Source: Tabrizicola piscis (GTDB lineage: Bacteria; Pseudomonadota; Alphaproteobacteria; Rhodobacterales; Rhodobacteraceae). Taken from it: DNA of 64,000 nucleotides. The notes under the pieces were generated by a model. That model was not told the DNA's origin, made no database searches, and saw nothing but the letters and a program-made list of their open reading frames with translations. The stretch covers positions 2,728,001 to 2,792,000 of the forward strand of contig NZ_CP034328.1 in the NCBI RefSeq assembly GCF_003940805.1, in the 5' to 3' direction. The translations under genes were made by a program, and so were the position numbers. Of the stretch, positions 29,000 to 36,944 are shown piece after piece (positions within the stretch are counted from its first letter, which is position 1; each line of letters starts with the position of its first letter).

Positions 29000-29092
29000 C
29001 GCTTATGGCGGGTGCGGTTCGCGGTATCAGACGGGTGAAAATGCTGCAGGCAATGCTGCGCAGCAAATGTTTCAGATCAATGGGTTGTCAGG

Positions 29093-31165
29093 TCAGTTCC
29101 CTGCAACGGTCCGCAGCTCCAGTTGCAGAATTACCGGGCGGGCGGCTGACTCTTCCGTGTCATCCGTCAAGGCAATCGCGCCCCGCGTGGTTTCGCCAAA
29201 ACCGGCTTCGATCAAGGCGTCGCCAAAGGCCGAACCGCCAAGGCTTCGGTTCACGTCAACCGCGTCCTGGGCGAGATAGCCGAGGTCCTCGACCGGGCTT
29301 TGCGGCTTGGCGGGTGTCACCACGACCAGCATCCGTTCCTGCCCAAGAACGGTGTCGGTGATCTTGAACAGGCCTTTCTTCAACTCGTCCCCCGGCTGGA
29401 GACGGCCAGAGAACCAGTGGCTGATCGAATAGTCCGCCGCGATGTAGAGGACGTTCACGTCCACCGGTCCATCGGTGTTGTTGCGGGCAAGGACATGCAC
29501 TTCGTCATCGGGCAAAAGCGTGGGCACCGGGGCGAAGGGCAGCGCGCGCAGGGTGCGATCCTCGGGCGTGCGGGTCTGCAGTTCGACGGACACGTCAAGG
29601 CCTTCTGACCCCACGGCAGCGCCCAGCTTGAGCAGGTTTTGCGCCCGGGCGATCGTGGTCAGCGTGTCGGCAAGCGTGGCGGCAAGGGTGGCGCCATCCT
29701 TGTCGGCGGTCGAGACCGAGGGGGTGGTGCCCAGATCCTCGGCCAGGCCGGTTGACGGGAGGACCCAGATCGCATCCGGGCGCGGACTGTCGGGCAGGAC
29801 GGCAAGGCGCAGGTCGGCCTCATCCGTTGCCGGGACAAAGGTCAGGCGGGGGCCTGCGGCTGCGGACAGGTCTGCTAGGGCCGACAGCAAGGCGTCGGCG
29901 GGGGCAGAGCCGGGGGCGGGAAGGGCCACGGTCAGGGTGAAATCCACCGCCTCATCCAGCTTGCGCAGGGTGATGCCCTTGGGCAGGTCGGTTGGCAGGG
30001 TCTTGCCGTCCTTCGCAACCGGTTGGCCGGTGGCGGCGAAGGTGTCGACACTGGACAGGGTCACATAGCCAAGGGCCGCATCGGTGGTGTCGGCCGCGCT
30101 GGCCATCACCGCCATGACCGCGCCTTCGGCAAGGCCATGCAGGCTGCCTGCCGGGATGGTCAGACCCGTATCCGTCACCTCGGCCTGCCACTGGGCGACG
30201 CGGGTGCCGGGGTCGACCCCGAACACCACCTGATCCAGATCGCCTTCAAACAGCGGGGTGGACCGGGCGAGGTTCTTGACCGAATAGCGGCGCAGCACCT
30301 CTTGCCCGATCTGGCCATAAGTCGCGCCGGGGTATTCGGCCAGCACCTCCATCAGCGTCCAGGTGAAGACGCCCTGCGGCTTGCGGTCGGGTTTGCCCTT
30401 GGGCAGGTTCTTTTCCGGCGTCACCTCATTGGTCTGGGCGGCAAAGAAGGCGACGAAACTGCCTTCGCCCTCACCGGCATCAAACGGGGCTTCGACCCCA
30501 TCCCGCGGATCGCCGATGGAGCGGCTGACGACATCTTCCATCGCTTCGGGGTCCATCCCGAGGACCGAGGGCGAAAGCTGGCGGGTGCGGACCTCTTCCT
30601 CGGCGCCGTCAACGCCGCGGGTGGCTGTGCCGGAATGACAGCTGTCAAACACTGCCCAGACATTGGCCCCCTTGGCGCGAAGACCGTCGATCAGGGTGCC
30701 GATCTCATCATCAACTAGCGCGTTTTCCACGGCACCGACCTGATCGGACCAAGCGCCGATGTCGACGGGAAGGAACAACTCGTCCAGCCCATCAAGCTCG
30801 GAGGCGGGGTCAAGCGCGGGGGCCTGCGTGCCGTGGCCGGAGAAGTGCAGGTAGACGAAATCGCCGGGCTGGACCTTTGCGGTCAGGTCGGCAAAGGCGG
30901 TGCGGATGGCGGCCAGCGTGGGCGCGTCATAGCCTGCAACGCCATCGGTCAGCACCGTGACGTTTTCCGCTTCGAACGGCACAGGGGCGTTGGTGGTCAG
31001 GTATCCCGCCACCAGTTGCACATCGTTGGCCGGACCCTTCAGCCACCAGCGTTCTGCCAGGTTCTGATACTGGTTCGCGCCGATCAGGATGGCGTGGTTT
31101 TCCCGCGCCAGTGCCGGCAAAGCGGCAAGGCACAGGGCCGAAGCAAAAAGGGTGCGCAGCATCAT
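29093..31165 (-). CDS. Exported caspase-family (type I metacaspase-like) protein 1
   Basis: A 690-residue protein with a Sec signal peptide (MLRTLFASALCLAALPALA, cleavage near residue 20), so the protease acts outside the cytoplasm. The p20-like caspase domain spans about 22-310: the catalytic His is in HFSGHG (His111) and the Cys in FDSCHSG (Cys176). The acidic pocket residues that give metacaspases basic P1 preference seem kept (Asp48 in GPANDV; Asp174 in DSC). The C-terminal half (about 320-690) is beta-rich; a VNVLYIAADYSISHWF segment resembles DUF4384-type domains. ATG at 31163-31165 is preferred to a TTG at 31174. It follows PPC-protein 1 by 5 bp, so they form an operon. Paralogue of the gene at 36945. 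Confidence 0.9.
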   Translation of the reverse strand: MMLRTLFASALCLAALPALARENHAILIGANQYQNLAERWWLKGPANDVQLVAGYLTTNAPVPFEAENVTVLTDGVAGYDAPTLAAIRTAFADLTAKVQPGDFVYLHFSGHGTQAPALDPASELDGLDELFLPVDIGAWSDQVGAVENALVDDEIGTLIDGLRAKGANVWAVFDSCHSGTATRGVDGAEEEVRTRQLSPSVLGMDPEAMEDVVSRSIGDPRDGVEAPFDAGEGEGSFVAFFAAQTNEVTPEKNLPKGKPDRKPQGVFTWTLMEVLAEYPGATYGQIGQEVLRRYSVKNLARSTPLFEGDLDQVVFGVDPGTRVAQWQAEVTDTGLTIPAGSLHGLAEGAVMAVMASAADTTDAALGYVTLSSVDTFAATGQPVAKDGKTLPTDLPKGITLRKLDEAVDFTLTVALPAPGSAPADALLSALADLSAAAGPRLTFVPATDEADLRLAVLPDSPRPDAIWVLPSTGLAEDLGTTPSVSTADKDGATLAATLADTLTTIARAQNLLKLGAAVGSEGLDVSVELQTRTPEDRTLRALPFAPVPTLLPDDEVHVLARNNTDGPVDVNVLYIAADYSISHWFSGRLQPGDELKKGLFKITDTVLGQERMLVVVTPAKPQSPVEDLGYLAQDAVDVNRSLGGSAFGDALIEAGFGETTRGAIALTDDTEESAARPVILQLELRTVAGN

Positions 31166-31170
31166 GTCTC

Positions 31171-31818
31171 TCAATTTGTCATCAATGCGTAGGCGGCCGA
31201 GCTTGGCCCCTTGTTTTCAACTTTCAGCGTGAAGGTGCCACCTTGCGCGGGCGTCCAGCCGCAATAGGCGATGTGGGAAATATCGGTGTCGGTGCAGACA
31301 AGACGGCCCTTGTCATCAAGGATCGTCAGGTTGACGTTGGTGGCGGCCTTCGCCTCGACATAGACCTCGGCATATTCGCCGCCGCGAAACTCGATCGGGG
31401 GGTAGGTGTCGCCGCCGCCATTCGACAGGCTTCCGATGTTGTAGACCGGGCCGGAGGCGACGCCCTTAGTGGACTCGGCCCGGATGTCGGCGATCAGGCC
31501 CAGAAGAAGGTCATCGCCAGCGGCAAGCGTTTCGGCGGCGGCAAGCATCTCTTCCCAGCCAAGCGGTGCCCCTTCGGCGGGCTGGCCGCCAACAGGCACC
31601 CGATTGCCCGCCACCGGGGCAAGCGTCTTGCGCAGCTTTGCGGCGGACAGGATCAACAGCGGGTCTGCAGCCGCAAGGCCGGCATCGTAAAGCCGGGCGG
31701 AAAGTTCAGCCACCTTTACGGGCGATGCGGTATCTGCCCCGATCTTTGCCCCGACGTCTGCCACGACGGGCAGTGTCAGGGTTGCGGTCAGCAGGGCAGC
31801 AAGCAGGGTGCGATGCAT
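31171..31818 (-). CDS. Exported PPC-like domain protein 1
   Basis: A 215-residue secreted protein I cannot name. It has a signal peptide (LLAALLTATLTLPVVA), a helical N-terminal half (ARLYDAGLAAADPLLILSAA) and a C-terminal beta-domain (about 135-215) resembling bacterial pre-peptidase C-terminal (PPC) sandwiches: EVYVEA, VNLTILDDKGRLVC, a second Cys in AYCGWTP and a final strand TFTLKVENKG. The two Cys align in all three paralogues (here, 40070-40894 and 41004-41690) and probably form a disulfide. It heads the operon with metacaspase 1, and its promoter shares the 17-bp motif at 31895. Confidence 0.75.
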   Translation of the reverse strand: MHRTLLAALLTATLTLPVVADVGAKIGADTASPVKVAELSARLYDAGLAAADPLLILSAAKLRKTLAPVAGNRVPVGGQPAEGAPLGWEEMLAAAETLAAGDDLLLGLIADIRAESTKGVASGPVYNIGSLSNGGGDTYPPIEFRGGEYAEVYVEAKAATNVNLTILDDKGRLVCTDTDISHIAYCGWTPAQGGTFTLKVENKGPSSAAYALMTN

Positions 31819-31894
31819 GGGTGAACTGGTCCGGTGTCAGATATTGCAGTGAAGATGCGTCCCGGCGGGGCGCCTGTAAATGCGCGATTTTTCC

Positions 31895-31911
31895 ATGACG
31901 GCCTTTGTCAT
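31895..31911. promoter_or_regulatory. Shared 17-bp operator-like site, copy 1
   Basis: On the minus strand the site reads ATGACAAAGGCCGTCAT: inverted ATGAC/GTCAT half-sites with a 7-nt spacer. It sits in the 153-bp divergent promoter region between PPC-protein 1/metacaspase 1 (76 bp away) and the HtrA-like/two-component operon (60 bp away). Copies at 36878 and 40982 share 13 of 17 positions (ATGACAAA-N4-GTCAT). Confidence 0.7.
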
Positions 31912-31971
31912 GTGCCCTTGTGAAACGGCACTGCTAGCAAGGCGGAAACGAGGCAAGGCAGAGGTTTCATC

Positions 31972-33324
31972 ATGATGGCCGGACAACGGGCTGACGTCGG
32001 TCGGGACAGGAAGGGGCGCAAGCGGACACAGCCGCGTCGCTACCTTGTCGAGGTGCTGGCTGCGCTGGTGGTGATCGTGCTGGTGGCGCTGGTCGGGCCG
32101 GCAACAGCCTCGCCCTTGGATCAGGCGATGGACCGGGTGTTCACAGTGCACAGCGCCGATGCCGAGGATCGGTTTCTGGGGTCGGCCTTCCTGTGGGGCG
32201 ATGGGTCGGTCGCGGTGACGAATGCCCATGTGGTGGGCACGGCGGACGAGGTTCGGCTGGTGGACCGCCACGGCACCGAGGAAACCGCGCTGGTCATCGC
32301 GCGGGATGCCGTGCGGGATGTGGCGGTGATCGCCGTCGCGCCGGGGCGGACGGGTCTGGTGCTGGCGACCGATGCGGTTGGTCTGGGGGATGAGGTCTTT
32401 GCCCTTGGCGCGCCCTTGGGGGTTGAGTTCACGTTGACCGTTGGCCGGATTTCGGCAACCGCCCGTCAGGTGGAAATCACCGTCCCGCTGCGGATGCTGC
32501 AGCATGACGCGGCAGTCAATCCAGGGTCCTCCGGTGGACCCTTGGTGGACATCGACGGGCGGCTAGTTGGCATGAACAGCCAGATCGCCGATGGCAGCCG
32601 GATGTTCGTGGGCATCGCCTATGCAATCTCGGCCATGGACCTTGATGCCATCGTTACCGGGCTGATCGAGGAAACGTTGGCCCCGTTCCCCTCGCTTGGG
32701 CTGACGGCGCGGCCGGTGGACCGGCAGGTGGCGGCGGCGCTGGGGGTCGATGCGGCGGGGTTGCTGGTGGATGGGGTGACCCCCGGCGGTCTGGCCGAAG
32801 CGGCGGGCCTGCGCGGCGGGGACATCATCCTGGCGGTGGACGGGACCAAGCTGGAGCAGCCCGGCGATCTGGCCTTTGCGGTGGAACGCGCCAGTGCGTC
32901 GGGTGCGACGGTGCTTGCCGTGCTGCGCGACGGTGATCGGCTGGACCTGCCAGTACCGCTGACGACCAACGTCGAGGCGACGGGCCTGAGGCTGCGGCAA
33001 ATGTCGCCCGCTTTGCCGGAAACGGTGCAGTCCTACCGGCTGTCGGCGCTGGGCGTGGTTCTAGCGGATGGCGGGCTGGTTTCGGCGGTCACCGACAACT
33101 CACCCGCGGTCTTCGCGGGGCTGGCGCAGGGCGACCGGATTCTGACGGTGAACGGGGCCACGGTGGACCTTGCGAACTATGAGGTGACCAAGGCCGTGCT
33201 GCTTTTGGTCAGGTCGCCGGGCGGGCTGACCCGGCATATCTATCTTGATCCCTGGGGCGCGCATGATGGTGTGCGACCGGTGGGCGGGGCAAATGTGCTT
33301 GACCCCGACGTTGTCGTGTTCTGA
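31972..33324 (+). CDS. Membrane-anchored HtrA/DegS-like serine protease with two PDZ domains
   Basis: A 450-residue S1C protease. A basic N-terminus (KGRKRTQPRR) precedes one hydrophobic segment (LVEVLAALVVIVLVALVGPA), giving either a signal peptide or an inner-membrane anchor with the body in the periplasm. The protease domain (about 50-225) has an intact triad: His86 (TNAHVV), Asp116 (RDVAVI) and Ser187 (NPGSSGG). Two PDZ domains follow (about 240-325, GLRGGDIIL; about 350-430, GLAQGDRIL). ATG at 31972; the ATG at 31975 is equivalent. It is immediately followed by the response regulator, so proteolysis and signalling are in one operon, reminiscent of DegS-type envelope sensing. Confidence 0.88.
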   Translation: MMAGQRADVGRDRKGRKRTQPRRYLVEVLAALVVIVLVALVGPATASPLDQAMDRVFTVHSADAEDRFLGSAFLWGDGSVAVTNAHVVGTADEVRLVDRHGTEETALVIARDAVRDVAVIAVAPGRTGLVLATDAVGLGDEVFALGAPLGVEFTLTVGRISATARQVEITVPLRMLQHDAAVNPGSSGGPLVDIDGRLVGMNSQIADGSRMFVGIAYAISAMDLDAIVTGLIEETLAPFPSLGLTARPVDRQVAAALGVDAAGLLVDGVTPGGLAEAAGLRGGDIILAVDGTKLEQPGDLAFAVERASASGATVLAVLRDGDRLDLPVPLTTNVEATGLRLRQMSPALPETVQSYRLSALGVVLADGGLVSAVTDNSPAVFAGLAQGDRILTVNGATVDLANYEVTKAVLLLVRSPGGLTRHIYLDPWGAHDGVRPVGGANVLDPDVVVF

Positions 33325-33338
33325 ATGAGGGGATGGGC

Positions 33339-34034
33339 ATGGACGAGCGTATCCTGATCGTCGAGGACGATGCCGAAACCGCCGCCGCGGTGCGCGCGGT
33401 GGTCGAAGGCATGGGCTGTAGTGTCGATCACTGCGACACGCTGGACGCGGGGATCGCGGCGGCGACCAGCACCCCCTACAAGGTCATCGTGCTGGACCGG
33501 ATGCTGCCCGGCGGTGACGGGGTCGAGGCAATGGCGCGCATCAGGGCCGGGGGGTCGACCGCACTGATCCTGATCCTGTCGGCCTTGGGCCGCGCGGCGA
33601 ACCGGGTTGAGGGGCTGGAAAAGGGGGCGGATGATTACCTGCCGAAGCCCTTTGAGCCGGATGAGTTGCGCGCGCGGGTCCGGGCCCTGTTGCGGCGGGG
33701 CACGATGCAGGTGCTGGACAATGACCTGCTGGTCTTTGGCGATCTGGAAATCCGGCTGAAGGCGCGGACCGTGCATGTAAAGCGCACCCATGTCGCGGTT
33801 TCCCCCAAGGAGTTTGAGCTGATCACCTATTTCGCCCGCAATGCCGGGCAGGTCGTCACCCGGATGCAGTTGCTGGAAAACGTCTGGAACCTGCATTTCG
33901 ACCCCGGCACGAATGTGGTGGATGTCCACGTTGGCCGCTTGCGGCGCAAGCTGGAGGAGGCGGGGTCCTTGGCCATTCAGACCGCGCGGGGCGAAGGCTA
34001 TGTCTTCGCGCCCTTGCCCGGGTCGCCGGGGTGA
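33339..34034 (+). CDS. OmpR/PhoB-family response regulator
   Basis: A 231-residue transcription regulator. The receiver domain (1-118) has the acidic pair EDD (residues 9-11), the phospho-acceptor Asp53 (VIVLDRMLPGGDG), the switch Ser in ILSALGR and Lys103 (LPKPF). The C-terminal winged helix (about 130-225) includes VAVSPKEFELITYFARNAGQ and VDVHVGRLRRKLEEAG. ATG at 33339 is chosen; an ATG two codons upstream exists. It overlaps the kinase by four bases. It is the natural candidate to bind the 17-bp inverted repeats found in this cluster. Confidence 0.93.
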   Translation: MDERILIVEDDAETAAAVRAVVEGMGCSVDHCDTLDAGIAAATSTPYKVIVLDRMLPGGDGVEAMARIRAGGSTALILILSALGRAANRVEGLEKGADDYLPKPFEPDELRARVRALLRRGTMQVLDNDLLVFGDLEIRLKARTVHVKRTHVAVSPKEFELITYFARNAGQVVTRMQLLENVWNLHFDPGTNVVDVHVGRLRRKLEEAGSLAIQTARGEGYVFAPLPGSPG

Positions 34035-35392
34035 TTTCCCGCCGCCCCCTTGCCGCGCGGGCCACGTTGCGGCTGGCGGCGGTGATGGCGCTTGCGGTGA
34101 CCCTGCTGTCCCTTGGCGCGATGGCCCTGCAATACCGGCTTGTCGAGGCGCGGCTGATGCAGGCGCAGCGGGCGCTGCTGTCGGCGGATCTGGACGGGTT
34201 CGCAGCGCTTTACGACCAGCGCCGGATCATCGCCCTGCGGCAGGCGATCGACTATCGCGCGGCGGCGGCGACGGGTGGGGAGATGCTCCTGCTGCTGGAT
34301 CGCAATGGCACTGTGCTGGCAGGCACGCGGGGCGGCTGGCCGGAGGGGTTGCAGGCCGAGGGTGACAGCTTCGCCGTGGAACCCGCCCGCGCGTTTTCTG
34401 AGGCTGGCACACGCTGGCTGGCAGTGGCGCGCGACTTGCCGGGGGGCTTTCCCCTGCTGGTCGCGCGCAGCCTGCAGCCGGTCGATGACACGCTGGCGGC
34501 GATGCGGCGGGGGATGCTGGCCCTGTTGGCCGCGATGCTGGTGGCGGGGGGCGTGGTCGGCTGGCTGGCGGCGCGGTCGGTCATGGGGCGGATCGGGCGG
34601 CTGAATGATCTGGCGGATCGGGTGGCCGAAGGCGCGCTGGACGCGCGCTTGCCGGGGCCACGGTCGCCCGATGAGTTCGGGCTCTTGGAAACCCATGTGC
34701 ACGGGATGCTGGACCGCATCCAGAACCTGAACCGCGCGACGCACCGGCTGTCCGATACCATCGCGCATGAACTCCGCACCCCCTTGAACCGGATGCTGCT
34801 GAAACTGTCCCGGATCGAGGGTCAGGAAGACCTGGCCGCCGACCTGCGGGCCGAAATGCGCCAGGCGATCCGGATGTTCGATTCGCTTCTCGACATCAGC
34901 CGGGCCGAGGCGGATCAGGGCAGCGGCGGCGGGCTGGTGCCCGTGGACCTGTCAGCCGTGGCGGGGGAGGTTTGGGAGCTTTACGAACCCCTGGCCGAGG
35001 ACAAGGGTCTGGACGCACAAGCCCTGATCGCGCCGGGCCTGCGTGTGCTGGGGGACCGCAACCTGATTGCGCAGCTTTTGTCGAACCTTCTGGACAACGC
35101 CATCAAGTACTGTGCGAAGGGCGACCTGCTGACCCTGACCGTGGCCGAAGCGGGCGACAGCATCCTGATGCGCGTGGCCGATACCGGCCCCGGCCTGCCC
35201 GCCGACATGCGGGGCGCCGCGTTTGAACGGTTTGTGCGCGCCGACCGTGACCGGGGGATCAAGGGCCATGGTCTTGGCCTCGCCCTGGTGCGGGCGATTG
35301 CGGCGCGGCATGGCGCGCGGCTGACATTGCCCGAAGGCAATACCGGATTCACGCTTGAAATCCTGTGGCCAAGGCTTCAGCAATCGGACTGA
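34031..35392 (+). CDS. Sensor histidine kinase
   Basis: A 453-residue inner-membrane kinase starting at GTG (34031), overlapping the regulator stop (GTGA). TM1 is about residues 13-33, a periplasmic sensor about 34-160 has no recognisable fold, TM2 is about 161-181, and a HAMP domain about 182-235. The phospho-accepting His246 lies in SDTIAHELRTPLN. The ATPase domain shows the N-box NLLDNAIKY (Asn356), G1 DTGPGLP and G2 GHGLGLAL. All catalytic parts are intact. It is the partner of the preceding regulator. What it senses is unknown; the extracytoplasmic location of all neighbouring effectors suggests an envelope signal. Confidence 0.93.
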   Translation: MISRRPLAARATLRLAAVMALAVTLLSLGAMALQYRLVEARLMQAQRALLSADLDGFAALYDQRRIIALRQAIDYRAAAATGGEMLLLLDRNGTVLAGTRGGWPEGLQAEGDSFAVEPARAFSEAGTRWLAVARDLPGGFPLLVARSLQPVDDTLAAMRRGMLALLAAMLVAGGVVGWLAARSVMGRIGRLNDLADRVAEGALDARLPGPRSPDEFGLLETHVHGMLDRIQNLNRATHRLSDTIAHELRTPLNRMLLKLSRIEGQEDLAADLRAEMRQAIRMFDSLLDISRAEADQGSGGGLVPVDLSAVAGEVWELYEPLAEDKGLDAQALIAPGLRVLGDRNLIAQLLSNLLDNAIKYCAKGDLLTLTVAEAGDSILMRVADTGPGLPADMRGAAFERFVRADRDRGIKGHGLGLALVRAIAARHGARLTLPEGNTGFTLEILWPRLQQSD

Positions 35393-35414
35393 CCCAACCC
35401 ATTTCAGGCCATGC

Positions 35415-36857
35415 ATGCGCCGCGCCGTATTTTCCCTTCTGTTGCTTCTGGGCTGTGCCCCCTGGAACCAGCCCTTGAACCAGCCGCTTCAGGATGAAAA
35501 CGCCCCGCTGGTCGAACCTGCCGTCGTTGGCGATGGCGAGCTTTACATCGGCCTGGCCTTTTCAGGCGGCGGTTTAAGGGCAACCTCCTTTGCCTATGGC
35601 ATGCTGGAGGAGTTGCGTGCCGCAGGCGTCGAAACCGGGTCGCCCAACGGGCTTCTGGATCAGGTGCGGCTGGTGTCGGGGGTGTCGGGCGGGTCGATCA
35701 TGGCTGCGCAGTTCGGGCTTTACGGCCCCGCAGGCGTGCCCGGCTTTCGTGAGCGGTTCCTCGTGACGGATGGCGAGGCTTACATGGTCACCTCGGGCCT
35801 GAACCCGCTGACCATCGCCAAGGGCGTGGCAGGCGGGGTGAACGGGCGCGACACTTTCGGGCGCTATCTGGACGACACGCTGTTCAAGGGTGCCACCTTT
35901 GGCGATCTGCGGAAACGGTCGCGCATCAAGACCTGGATCAACGCGACGGATATGGCCAACAACACGCCGTTCCTGTTCAGCCCCGAAACCTTCGATGCCC
36001 TGTGTTCGGACCTGTCCAAAGTGCGGCTCAGCGAAGCGGTTGCCGCCAGCGCGGCCTTCCCGCTGGTGTTCACCCCCATCGTGCTGAAGGCGCATCAGGG
36101 CAAGTGCGACTACCGCGAACCCGATTGGCTGACCGCCGCGCGCTATAACCCCGAGGCGACGGCAGCGATGCGCGCCCATGCCCGGGCGCTGGAAAGCTAT
36201 ACCAACCCCGAGGAAGTGAAGTTCGTCAAACTGCTGGATGGCGGGATCACCGACAATTTCGGCACCACCGGCCTTGCGGTGGAACGCGCCCGCGCGCAGG
36301 TGCCCTATGCGCCTTTGACCGAGGAAGAGGCGGTCAAGCTGAAGCGGATGCTGTTCCTTGTCGCCAACGCGGGGGTCGAGGAAGACTATGATTGGACGCA
36401 GAAAGTGGCGGGGCCGGGCGGGGTGAATCTGGCGATGTCGATTGCCACCAGCGCCATGTCTGCCGCCAGCCGGTCCGGCTACGACTCCATGCGTGGCGAG
36501 CTGCGGTTCTGGGAGGCGGAGCTGATCGAATGGCGCTGCGCCCTGCCGATGGCCGAGGTGCGACGACTGCGCGGATCAACGGCGGGGTGGGATTGCAAGG
36601 ACGTCAAGCTGTTCGTGGGCGAGGCGAGCTTTGCCAGCCTGCCCCCAGACATGCGCGACGCGCTGAACAAGGTGCCGACCCGGTTGAAGCTGAAGACGTC
36701 GGATGTGGACATGGTGATCGAGGCCGGGCGGCTGGCGACCCGGATGACGCCTGAGTTCAACGGCTTTCTCGCCTCGCTCTCCGGCAATGCCGTGGACAGC
36801 CGGATCGAGGCTGGCATCGCTGCTGGCGGGCGGCGGGTGATGCCGCTGGGCAATTGA
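35415..36857 (+). CDS. Patatin-like phospholipase, lipoprotein
   Basis: A 480-residue lipoprotein: MRRAVFSLLLLLGC gives a lipobox with acylated Cys14. The patatin domain (about 40-330) has the oxyanion motif FSGGGLRATSF, the nucleophile Ser91 in SGVSGGS and the catalytic Asp275 in LLDGGITDN, so the Ser-Asp dyad is complete. It should hydrolyse phospholipid acyl esters at the periplasmic face of a membrane. ATG at 35415 follows the kinase stop by 22 bp. The gene completes the HtrA-like/two-component operon. The C-terminal 150 residues have no family I recognise. An active phospholipase exported to the envelope is potentially self-harmful, which implies tight control. Confidence 0.9.
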   Translation: MRRAVFSLLLLLGCAPWNQPLNQPLQDENAPLVEPAVVGDGELYIGLAFSGGGLRATSFAYGMLEELRAAGVETGSPNGLLDQVRLVSGVSGGSIMAAQFGLYGPAGVPGFRERFLVTDGEAYMVTSGLNPLTIAKGVAGGVNGRDTFGRYLDDTLFKGATFGDLRKRSRIKTWINATDMANNTPFLFSPETFDALCSDLSKVRLSEAVAASAAFPLVFTPIVLKAHQGKCDYREPDWLTAARYNPEATAAMRAHARALESYTNPEEVKFVKLLDGGITDNFGTTGLAVERARAQVPYAPLTEEEAVKLKRMLFLVANAGVEEDYDWTQKVAGPGGVNLAMSIATSAMSAASRSGYDSMRGELRFWEAELIEWRCALPMAEVRRLRGSTAGWDCKDVKLFVGEASFASLPPDMRDALNKVPTRLKLKTSDVDMVIEAGRLATRMTPEFNGFLASLSGNAVDSRIEAGIAAGGRRVMPLGN

Positions 36858-36877
36858 CCAAAGGGCTTGGCTCCGGA

Positions 36878-36894
36878 TGACAAATCACGTCATC
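36878..36894. promoter_or_regulatory. Shared 17-bp operator-like site, copy 2
   Basis: ATGACAAATCACGTCAT, extended to a 7-bp inverted repeat (GGATGAC/GTCATCC). It begins 20 bp after the patatin stop and ends 50 bp before the metacaspase 2 start. It matches the sites at 31895 and 40982. Confidence 0.75.
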
Positions 36895-36923
36895 CGCAGC
36901 AACCCGCTTGTTCCGGGCAGGGC

Positions 36924-36937
36924 CCACGATATCGTGG
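36924..36937. promoter_or_regulatory. 14-bp palindrome before metacaspase 2
   Basis: CCACGATATCGTGG is a perfect palindrome ending 7 bp before the ATG at 36945, where a ribosome-binding site would be expected; no ordinary Shine-Dalgarno is present. It may be a protein-binding site or an RNA hairpin limiting translation of the protease. Confidence 0.45.
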
Positions 36938-36944
36938 CCGCATC

